A model generated the notes under the pieces. That model worked only from the letters and a program-made list of their open reading frames with translations. It made no database searches and had not been told where the DNA came from. Below, one piece after another: positions 15,483 to 20,645 of a stretch of DNA of 20,645 nucleotides. The position numbers and the translations under genes were made by a program. This DNA comes from Bacteroidales bacterium (GTDB lineage Bacteria > Bacteroidota > Bacteroidia > Bacteroidales > UBA932), in contig JAEDLE010000035.1 in assembly GCA_016295455.1 (NCBI GenBank), positions 1-20,645 of the forward strand. The letters are read 5' to 3'. Each line of letters begins with the position of its first letter. Position 1 is the first letter of the stretch.

Positions 15483-17256
15483 CCTTCTCAAGCTTGTTCT
15501 TGAGAGCCGCAAGCTCGGAAATGTCGCCGAGAGTGGTCTTCTCTATGGTAGAGTTGATCTTCTTGACAGCCTTCTTGGTGGTATCTATCTCAGCGGCAGC
15601 CTTAGCCTCCTTAGCCTCAGCATAGGTCCTGGTGTGGGATACGAGGATTCTCCTGGTGCTCCTCCTGAGCTCGATGACCTTGAACGGAAGGGTCTCGCCT
15701 GCAACTGCCTGCTTGCCGTCCTCCTTAACAAGATCCCTTGAGAAGCAGAATGCCTCAACGCCTTCCTCGAGGGTGATGTTCGCTCCCTTGTCGGTGAGGG
15801 AAGCGACTGTGCCCTCAACTACTGAACCTGCAGGATACTTGGCCTCGAGCTGATCCCAAGGGTTAGGGAGAAGCTGCTTGTGGCCGAGGCTGAGCTTGTG
15901 GTTAGCCTCATCGAAGTCAAGGATTACAACGTCGATGGTCTCGCCTGCCTGAACCTTCTCTGACGGATGCTTGATCTTGTCCCATGAAAGGTCGCTGATG
16001 TGGATGAGGCCCTCGATACCGTCCTCGAGCTCAGCGAACACACCGAAGTTGGTGATGTTGCGTACTACAGCGCTGTGCTGTGAGCCTACAGGATACTTCT
16101 CGCGGATGTTCTCCCACGGATTTGGAACGAGCTGCTTGAGACCGAGGGACATCTTCCTTGCATCCCTGTCGAGGGAAAGGATCTGAGCCTCCACCTCGTC
16201 GCCCACCTTCAGGAAGTCCTGAGCGATGCGGAGCCTTGGAGACCAGGACATCTCGGAAACGTGGATAAGACCTTCCACACCCGGCTTGATCTCGATGAAT
16301 GCGCCGTAGTCAGCGATGAGAACGACCTTGCCCTTGACCTTGTCACCGACCTTGAGGTCCGGATCGAGGCTCTCCCAAGGATGAGCGGTAAGCTGCTTGA
16401 GACCGAGGGCGATCCTCTTCTGCTCGTTGAAGTCGAGAACGACAACCTTGATCTTCTCGTCGAGCTTGACGATCTCCTCAGGGTTGTTGATGCGGCCCCA
16501 TGAAAGGTCTGTGATGTGGATGAGACCGTCCACACCGCCGAGGTCCACGAATACGCCGTAGTTGGTGATGTTCTTGACGGTACCCTCAAGCACCTGACCC
16601 TTCTCGAGCTTGCCGATGAGCTCTGACTTCTGCTTCTCGAGTTCAGCCTCGAGGAGTGCCTTGTGAGAAACGACCACGTTGCGGAACTCCTGGTTGATCT
16701 TGACGATCTTGAAGTCCATGGTCTGGTCAACGTATACGTCGTAGTCACGGATAGGCTTGATGTCGATCTGTGAACCCGGGAGGAAGGCCTCGATTCCGAA
16801 TACGTCCACGATCATACCGCCCTTGGTGCGGGTCTTGACATAACCCTTGACGATCTCGTTGTTGTCATATGCGGCGTTGACCATATCCCAAGAGCGGAGC
16901 TGGCGCGCCTTCTTGTGAGAGAGTATGAGCTGACCCTTGCGGTCCTCTGCAGACTCCACGTAAACTTCTACCTTGTCACCTACCTTGAGATCCGGATTGT
17001 AACGGAACTCAGGAGCCATTATGACACCTTCACTCTTGTAGCCGATGTTGACGATGACCTCCCTCTTGGAGATGGCCACTACTGTACCCTCAACCACGTC
17101 GTTCTCAACGACCTTCGAGAGGGTCTGGTCATAAGCTGCGGCGATGTCGGACCTGTCGGTGTCGCCATAGACGCCCGCCTCGCTCTCAAATGCATCCCAG
17201 TCGAACTGATCAGGGGCAACTGAAGCGTTGAGCGCCAGATTCTTGTTTTCTTCCAT
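15475..17256 (-). CDS. rpsA: 30S ribosomal protein S1
   Basis: S1 binds mRNA and helps load it on the 30S subunit. The 593-residue product has an acidic N-terminal lead (1-50) and six S1 (OB-fold) repeats at roughly 52-120, 138-205, 222-290, 307-377, 394-464 and 481-548. Repeats three to five carry the standard G-V-F-V-D-L-G-G-V-D-G-L-I-H-I-T-D-L-S-W type motif, and repeat six is more divergent (E-G-V-E-A-F-C-F-S). The basic Lys/Ala-rich tail is typical of Bacteroidales S1. The biased codon use (CTC/AAG/GTC-rich) suggests high expression. It leads the rpsA-rnz-glucosaminidase-mltG cluster. I found no Shine-Dalgarno sequence before the ATG, which is preceded by an A/U-rich leader; this is common in Bacteroidetes and fits their S1-dependent initiation. 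Confidence 0.97.
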   Translation of the reverse strand: MEENKNLALNASVAPDQFDWDAFESEAGVYGDTDRSDIAAAYDQTLSKVVENDVVEGTVVAISKREVIVNIGYKSEGVIMAPEFRYNPDLKVGDKVEVYVESAEDRKGQLILSHKKARQLRSWDMVNAAYDNNEIVKGYVKTRTKGGMIVDVFGIEAFLPGSQIDIKPIRDYDVYVDQTMDFKIVKINQEFRNVVVSHKALLEAELEKQKSELIGKLEKGQVLEGTVKNITNYGVFVDLGGVDGLIHITDLSWGRINNPEEIVKLDEKIKVVVLDFNEQKRIALGLKQLTAHPWESLDPDLKVGDKVKGKVVLIADYGAFIEIKPGVEGLIHVSEMSWSPRLRIAQDFLKVGDEVEAQILSLDRDARKMSLGLKQLVPNPWENIREKYPVGSQHSAVVRNITNFGVFAELEDGIEGLIHISDLSWDKIKHPSEKVQAGETIDVVILDFDEANHKLSLGHKQLLPNPWDQLEAKYPAGSVVEGTVASLTDKGANITLEEGVEAFCFSRDLVKEDGKQAVAGETLPFKVIELRRSTRRILVSHTRTYAEAKEAKAAAEIDTTKKAVKKINSTIEKTTLGDISELAALKNKLEKGE

Positions 17257-17333
17257 AATTTTTGCTGTAAAAAAACTAGTTGTTGAACATTATGTACTGT
17301 GCCTTTCACCCGGCCCGAAGAGGCAGAATGAAG

Positions 17334-17367
17334 AAAGCCCGCAAAGATACTCATTCCTGCGGGCTTT
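17334..17367 (-). terminator. intrinsic terminator after corA, bidirectional in form
   Basis: AAAGCCCGCA (17334-17343) pairs perfectly with TGCGGGCTTT (17358-17367) around a 14-base loop. On the minus strand the stem is followed by CTTTCTTC, and on the plus strand by TTTC. It sits between corA and rpsA, so it should separate the two transcripts. Confidence 0.75.
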
Positions 17368-17389
17368 TCAAAGTTTTCAACGATATATT

Positions 17390-18337
17390 TTACAACATTT
17401 TACGCTTGATGAAGAAGTAGAGGACCACTCCGAACGACAGCACCATTATCACGATTATGAGCAGCCACGCCAGAGGCAGCTGGGCAAAGGGGAGATTCAC
17501 GTTCATTCCGAAGAAGCTCGTGACCAGGGTAGGTGGCATCAGAAGCAGGGAAATGAGGGTAAAGAGTTTCATTATCCTGTTCTGTTCCAGGTTGATGAGA
17601 CCCTCTGCCGTATCCTGGAGATACTCCAGCCTCTCGAAGTTGAAGTTGGTGTGGTTTATCAGGGAGGAGATGTCCTGCTGGAGCACGTTGAACCTCTGGG
17701 TCAGTTCCTCGGGGTACTTGTCGCTCTTCATCAGGTTGGTGATGAGCCTCTGCTTGTCGACTATGTTCTCCCTGATGACCATCGTATTCTCCTGCAGCCT
17801 GTTGATATCCAGGAGGAATTCCTCGTTTATGTCTTCCTGCTGGTTGATGCGTTTGCTGTACTGGGCGGTCTCCTTGGACATGAGCTCAATCATGTCGGCA
17901 TCAAGGTCGACCCTCTGGTCGAGTATGCTGACGAACACCCTGTAGCCGTCCGGGAAAAGCCTCGGCATTGCCCTCATCTTCCTCTGGAGCTCGATGAAGC
18001 TTCGCAGCGGAAAATCCCTCACAGTGGTCAGGCAGCCTCCCACCAGCGTGAACGACACGGCCTCCATGCCGTATCCGTCCGGACCCGGCATCAGGAAGTT
18101 GGTGTTCGCGAATATGGCCTTGTTGGTTTCCTTGAAACGGGATGAGCTCTCGATCTCTTCGGCCTGCGCCCTGCTCTGGATTTCGGTGCCGAGAAAAGCT
18201 TCAGCCATACGCTTCTCCTCTCCGGTAGGAGACAGCATATCAATCCATACTATTTCATCGAGTGTGAACCGCCTGAAATCGGCGATATCCTGGGATATGG
18301 CGATTTTTCCGTCTTTCTTGTAGAAGATGTCGACCAT
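17390..18337 (-). CDS. corA: CorA-type magnesium/divalent cation channel
   Basis: This 315-residue CorA-family (2-TM-GxN) protein carries Mg2+ and possibly Co2+ or Ni2+ across the inner membrane as a pentamer. A large cytoplasmic N-terminal alpha/beta domain and long helices (about 115-260) precede two C-terminal membrane helices. The Gly-Met-Asn selectivity motif is at 277-279 (F-F-G-M-N-V), and the protein ends in a basic tail (I-K-R-K-M-L). The frame is open to an ATG at 18412. The ATG at 18337 is preferred because it has a strong GGGAGG five bases upstream and gives the compact start M-V-D-I-F-Y-K-K-D-G. The intrinsic terminator downstream shows it is a separate unit from rpsA. Confidence 0.93.
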   Translation of the reverse strand: MVDIFYKKDGKIAISQDIADFRRFTLDEIVWIDMLSPTGEEKRMAEAFLGTEIQSRAQAEEIESSSRFKETNKAIFANTNFLMPGPDGYGMEAVSFTLVGGCLTTVRDFPLRSFIELQRKMRAMPRLFPDGYRVFVSILDQRVDLDADMIELMSKETAQYSKRINQQEDINEEFLLDINRLQENTMVIRENIVDKQRLITNLMKSDKYPEELTQRFNVLQQDISSLINHTNFNFERLEYLQDTAEGLINLEQNRIMKLFTLISLLLMPPTLVTSFFGMNVNLPFAQLPLAWLLIIVIMVLSFGVVLYFFIKRKML

Positions 18338-18342
18338 TTTGA

Positions 18343-18348
18343 CCTCCC
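18343..18348 (-). promoter_or_regulatory. Shine-Dalgarno sequence of corA
   Basis: GGGAGG on the minus strand lies five bases before the ATG at 18337. It decides that start over the in-frame upstream ATG at 18412. Such a strong site is unusual in this window. Confidence 0.7.
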
Positions 18349-18355
18349 GCTTTAG

Positions 18356-18383
18356 AAACTGTCCTCCAGTGGGAAAACAGTTT
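18356..18383 (-). other. leader hairpin just upstream of the corA ribosome binding site
   Basis: AAACTGT (18356-18362) and ACAGTTT (18377-18383) form a perfect 7-bp stem. In RNA sense the 14-base loop contains UUUCCC and a second GGAGG. The loop's UUCCC could pair with the real GGGAG ribosome-binding sequence eight bases downstream of the stem. Confidence 0.45.
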
Positions 18384-18429
18384 TCAGATTCACAATAAGC
18401 ACCCGCTGGCATCAGAAGATGTCAGTCCG

Positions 18430-18437
18430 CAAAAATA
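18430..18437 (-). promoter_or_regulatory. candidate -7 element for corA
   Basis: The minus strand reads TATTTTTG, matching TAnnTTTG. It would start transcription near 18423 and give a leader of about 86 bases that includes the hairpin. No TTTG is found 19-21 bases upstream, so support is partial. Confidence 0.35.
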
Positions 18438-18583
18438 TGAAAAAAAATCCATCCCGCACTCTGCGTAACGGATAATTTTAGCGTTTTTCGGAATATCGTC
18501 TGTGCATCCTGACAAGATACTGCCGCAAGCCCGATGGGAGAGAGGACCTAAGTAATATAAAAAAAAACGGAATTATCCCTTTT

Positions 18584-18610
18584 AGTGTTGTAAGAATTCT
18601 GGACTTTTAG
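18584..18610 (+). repeat. probable left terminal inverted repeat of the IS
   Basis: The segment can be aligned, with gaps, to the reverse complement of 19579-19602. AAGAATT and GACT are the longest shared blocks. Confidence 0.45.
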
Positions 18611-18648
18611 GGTATATAGTCATAGATTTAGGCTAAAGAACTTGAACT

Positions 18649-19590
18649 ATGACTATTTTTGATTTCCATAAGAGGTTCCCCACAGAGAAGTCTGCCATTG
18701 ACTTCATCATCAAGGTTAAATACAACGGTACTTATGTGTGCCCGTTCTGCGGATGTGTTCACAACATCTACCGTGATAGTGCCAACAATGGTAAGGATTT
18801 GTACTGCAACAACTGCAAATCCCATTTCTCCGTGCTGAAGGGAACCATCTTTGAAAACACCCATCTTGACATCCGTATGTGGCTTTATGCCATGAATCTT
18901 GTGATGGTGGCGAAGAAGGGTATCTCCGCTTGTCAGTTGCAGAGGGAACTTGGTATGAAGTCCTATAAGGGTGCATGGCGTATGCTTCATCTTATCCGTG
19001 AGATTATGGGTAAGGAGGAATACAAGGATTGCTTTGAAGCCATCGTGGAAGTGGATGAAACCTATGTCGGTGGAAAACCTCGCAAGGAGAATGTTCACAA
19101 TGAGAGGGAAACCAATGAGAAATTTAACAAGAGGGGCAGGGGTTCATCCTCCAAAACGCCTGTGATTGGTGTTAAAGAAAGGAATAGTGGCAGGGTGCAT
19201 TGCGTTGTGGCTACCGCCAATGCCAATGGGCAGAAACTCACTGGCAAGCAGTTGCTGAAGGTGTTGAACGATGCTTGCAAAGAAGGTACTACGGTTATAA
19301 CTGACCAGTATAGTGGCTATAATGTGATTGATGAAGGCAGGGTTGAGAATACAAAGAATTTCATTCGCATCATGGTTAACCATGAGGTTGAATTCTCCAA
19401 AGGTGACGGAAAACATACCAACGGCATTGAATCCTTTTGGGCAATCGTCAAGAGGGGTGTGTATGGAATCTACCATCATGTGTCTGTCAAGCACATGCAG
19501 ACTTATATGGACGAGTTCTGCTTCCGTATGAATCACCGCAAGGTTGAGGATGGGTTCAACAATCTATTAAAGTTATCCTTAGTCGCATAA
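18649..19590 (+). CDS. IS1595-family (ISXO2-like) transposase
   Basis: The 313-residue transposase looks intact. An N-terminal zinc ribbon uses C-P-F-C (31-34) and C-N-N-C (53-56). A helical region follows (about 70-125), then the ISXO2-like DDE domain: Asp136 in V-D-E-T-Y-V-G-G-K, Asp219 in T-D-Q-Y-S-G-Y, and N-G-I-E-S-F-W-A-I-V-K-R-G with Glu261 as the likely third acidic residue. The C-terminal motif is E-F-C-F-R-M-N-H-R. The length is usual for the family. The ATG at 18649 follows a near-consensus -7 box TAGATTTA at 18623-18630. Base composition is lower in GC than the neighbouring chromosomal genes, consistent with horizontal arrival. No frameshift or internal stop is seen, so the element may still be active. 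Confidence 0.93.
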   Translation: MTIFDFHKRFPTEKSAIDFIIKVKYNGTYVCPFCGCVHNIYRDSANNGKDLYCNNCKSHFSVLKGTIFENTHLDIRMWLYAMNLVMVAKKGISACQLQRELGMKSYKGAWRMLHLIREIMGKEEYKDCFEAIVEVDETYVGGKPRKENVHNERETNEKFNKRGRGSSSKTPVIGVKERNSGRVHCVVATANANGQKLTGKQLLKVLNDACKEGTTVITDQYSGYNVIDEGRVENTKNFIRIMVNHEVEFSKGDGKHTNGIESFWAIVKRGVYGIYHHVSVKHMQTYMDEFCFRMNHRKVEDGFNNLLKLSLVA

Positions 19591-19602
19591 TTCTTCTTTA
19601 CT
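19579..19602 (-). repeat. probable right terminal inverted repeat of the IS
   Basis: It overlaps the last codons of the transposase gene and mirrors the left end imperfectly. Its outer limit is set by the shared AGT at the tip. Confidence 0.45.
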
Positions 19603-19827
19603 TTTTTCTTGATTGCGGTATATTTATAATAAGAATGGCAGCATTGCTGCTACCATTCGTGGTCTTTTACAAGAATATGCTCTTGTAATGAACAAGGTAA
19701 TAGAACCTTTTAAGGTATTCTTTACTCATTCTACCACCTGCCGCTACCAGACTTCTTTCGGGAAGACTTACATCTCGGAACGCTCCCCGATGACGGTCAG
19801 TCGCAGGCGTGATACAAATCTAATGAT

Positions 19828-19862
19828 AAAATCGCATCCATAAAACATACGGGTGCGATTTT
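19828..19862 (+). terminator. terminator-like hairpin before the orphan gene
   Basis: AAAATCGCATCC (19828-19839) pairs with GGGTGCGATTTT (19851-19862) as 12 base pairs including one G-U, around an 11-base loop. The A/T flanks make it possible in either direction. It would end transcripts coming from the IS side before the orphan gene begins. Confidence 0.6.
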
Positions 19863-19907
19863 ATTGATAATTGGACTATTTATTGAAAGAATAATATACA
19901 CTCATCG

Positions 19908-19915
19908 TATATTTG
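19908..19915 (+). promoter_or_regulatory. possible -7 element at the orphan gene start
   Basis: TATATTTG matches TAnnTTTG, with ATTG 22 bases upstream (19882-19885). It lies so close to the ATG at 19919 that transcription would begin at or inside the start codon. It is therefore either chance or a leaderless start. Confidence 0.25.
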
Positions 19916-19918
19916 AAT

Positions 19919-20515
19919 ATGGGTAAGAAGATAATACAATTGAACGAGTCAGAGTTTAGAGAATTGGTATCCGAATCAGTACGAGAAGTATTGAATGAGA
20001 TTGGCTACCGCACAGCTGCACTGCCACACGGAGCGAATTACAACGCCATGCAGAGTAAGTTGCAAAATGCTGATTCCAATGCCATAAGCAAAATGGATTC
20101 AGCCAACCAAACAAGGCTTCCTGCTATTACGCAAAGCATTCATGACAACTTCCCATCGTTGATACTCCATTTCATTGAGAGGGACAAGGCAAATCAGTAT
20201 TATTCGGTAGAGTTTTCATTCAGCGAAATGAAGGTATTAAACGATGACCGCTTCGTAATGAAAGGAGACATATCCATTTCTGGACAACAAGAGAAACAAG
20301 GATACATAGAGTTCAGTTTCCAGCAACAATCATTCTACCGTGTGAATTTCTACGGTGGAGGTTCCATAAGGCGAATATATCCACTTATGTTGGACAATGA
20401 CTATAATGAACTCTTCAAGTCCCTATTGATGCATATTACTAATATCGGTTATGCCGAAAAGGACTATGAACACAATGTTGATGTAAATGGTCCGACAATA
20501 AGTAAAAGACATTAA
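19919..20515 (+). CDS. protein of unknown function (accessory, 198 aa)
   Basis: I do not recognise this protein. The ATG at 19919 is preferred over a TTG two codons earlier. The first 25 residues (M-G-K-K-I-I-Q-L-N-E-S-E-F-R-E-L, then V-x-E-S-V-R-E-V-L-N-E-I-G) form an amphipathic helix pattern. It recalls the start of many small proteins of gut Bacteroidales mobile elements and phages; that likeness is from memory. Residues about 60-195 are mixed alpha/beta with strand-like stretches (Y-Y-S-V-E-F-S-F, R-F-V-M-K-G-D-I-S-I-S, Q-G-Y-I-E-F-S-F). There is no signal peptide, membrane segment, catalytic motif or zinc motif, so it is probably cytoplasmic. AT-rich codon use sets it apart from the core genes. 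It is bracketed by terminator hairpins and followed directly by a group II intron. Confidence 0.75.
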   Translation: MGKKIIQLNESEFRELVSESVREVLNEIGYRTAALPHGANYNAMQSKLQNADSNAISKMDSANQTRLPAITQSIHDNFPSLILHFIERDKANQYYSVEFSFSEMKVLNDDRFVMKGDISISGQQEKQGYIEFSFQQQSFYRVNFYGGGSIRRIYPLMLDNDYNELFKSLLMHITNIGYAEKDYEHNVDVNGPTISKRH

Positions 20516-20522
20516 CGAATTA

Positions 20523-20553
20523 AGCCGCAGGATTTCTCCTACGGCTTTTTTTT
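20523..20553 (+). terminator. intrinsic terminator of the orphan gene
   Basis: AGCCGCAGGA (20523-20532) pairs with TCCTACGGCT (20537-20546), a 10-bp stem with one C-A mismatch and loop TTTC, followed by eight T (20546-20553). It begins eight bases after the stop codon. It is also the apparent landing site of the group II intron. Confidence 0.9.
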
Positions 20554-20554
20554 A

Positions 20555-20645
20555 GTTCGCCCAGCACGAACGTACTCTAACGGGCGCAAATCCCCAAACC
20601 GCCCTGATAGTGGGAAGGTTACAGCCAAAGGCAAGGGTGTCCATC
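20555..20645 (+). mobile_element. 5' end of a group II intron, probably class C-like (runs off the window)
   Basis: The last 91 bases match, as I remember them, the first part of domain I of bacterial group IIC introns such as that of Oceanobacillus iheyensis. They start GTTCGCCCAGCACG, continue through CTCTAACGGGCGCAAATCCCC, and end with GCCAAAGGCAAGGGTGTCC. The GCAAGGGTGTCC block is especially characteristic. The first five bases, GTTCG, differ at the third base from the usual GTGYG. The position one base after a terminator's T-run is the known target preference of class C introns. The reverse-transcriptase gene and domains V and VI would lie beyond the window. Confidence 0.8.

Larger units (their letters stand above)
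18338..18583. other. intergenic region between corA and the insertion sequence
   Basis: The stretch without a gene runs on through the left end of the IS to 18648, about 311 bases in all. It holds the corA leader with its hairpin and ribosome-binding site, a possible -7 element at 18430-18437, and AT-rich sequence with a run of nine A near the IS. A minus-strand frame from the IS border to a TAA at 18480-18478 reads 29 or so codons with a basic tail and may be a gene remnant. No RNA gene or riboswitch could be recognised. Confidence 0.5.
18584..19602 (+). mobile_element. IS1595-family insertion sequence
   Basis: This element of about 1.02 kb carries one transposase gene bounded by imperfect inverted repeats. 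GC content is clearly lower than in the preceding 18 kb. The left end reads AGTGTTGTAAGAATTCTGGA and the right end, reversed, AGTAAAGAAGAATTATGCGA. They share AGT, AAGAATT, TG, GACT and AGG with small gaps. I could not find the 8-base target duplication expected for the family (flanks tcccttttt-like versus tttttctt), so the exact ends are uncertain or the duplication has decayed. Confidence 0.7.
19603..19918. other. hairpin-rich noncoding region after the IS
   Basis: About 316 bases without a convincing gene. Two good inverted repeats stand out: 19634-19643 with 19648-19657 (10-bp stem with one mismatch, loop TTGC) and 19667-19674 with 19681-19688 (perfect 8 bp, loop ATATGC). A smaller stem is possible at 19694-19709. 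The stretch ends in a terminator-like hairpin (19828-19862). A 76-codon frame with a TTG start (19613-19843) crosses all of these and resembles nothing I know. The layout could be a small structured RNA, a decayed gene, or the leader of the downstream gene. Confidence 0.5.

Noticed and set aside
17257..17330. Promoter for rpsA
   Set aside because: The upstream region has no convincing TAnnTTTG with a TTTG at the right distance; a promoter must exist but I cannot locate it.
18490..18560. Possible cobalamin-type riboswitch fragment near the IS (GTCAGGAT-like box on the minus strand)
   Set aside because: Only a short box-like string is present; the other conserved parts of a B12 riboswitch are missing and the nearest gene on that strand is corA.
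18470..18578. Inverted 8-mers GGATAATT (18470-18477) and AATTATCC (18571-18578) as element ends
   Set aside because: Eight AT-rich bases about 93 apart are expected by chance and the match does not extend.
19613..19843. 76-codon frame after the IS
   Set aside because: It has a TTG start, no recognisable motif, and runs through several hairpins up to the terminator stem. I treat the stretch as noncoding.

Overview
The window looks like a piece of chromosome from a member of the order Bacteroidales, in a lineage with fairly GC-rich coding DNA. Support comes from the gene content: a six-repeat S1 protein of the Bacteroidales type, an OmpA-like porin, a carboxypeptidase-regulatory-domain/plug/beta-barrel outer membrane protein, and a long Rel paralogue with a degenerate hydrolase. 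Several promoters also fit the Bacteroidetes TTTG-N19-21-TAnnTTTG pattern, and most genes lack a Shine-Dalgarno sequence. The genus cannot be fixed from the sequence alone.

Layout. (1) 31-993 (+) is a LysO-type lysine exporter, convergent with the next gene with one base between them. (2) 995-7700 holds three minus-strand envelope genes: a GH54 alpha-L-arabinofuranosidase lipoprotein, a 967-residue outer-membrane beta-barrel protein, and an OmpA-like peptidoglycan-tethered porin with a clear promoter and terminator. (3) 7893-12290 (+) holds uvrB and a RelA/SpoT-family (p)ppGpp synthetase. (4) 12311-18337 (-), in transcription order, is corA, a bidirectional-looking terminator, then rpsA, rnz, an N-acetylglucosaminidase with LysM domains, and mltG. 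The last four genes are tightly packed (8-base overlap, 20-base gap, 4-base overlap) and look like one operon joining translation, tRNA maturation and cell-wall cutting. (5) 18.58-20.65 kb is an accessory segment with visibly lower GC: an IS1595-family insertion sequence, a hairpin-rich noncoding stretch, an unrecognised 198-residue protein with its own terminator, and the first 91 bases of a group II intron starting right after that terminator's T-run.

The core genes are conventional. The most interesting parts are the right-hand mobile segment (terminator-targeted group II intron, orphan protein and structured intergenic region), the GH54 enzyme whose C-terminal lamin-tail domain appears split by an insertion, the apparently hydrolase-dead Rel protein, and the duplicated 18-base unit in the porin leader. 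I saw no complete defence system, CRISPR array, rRNA or tRNA.
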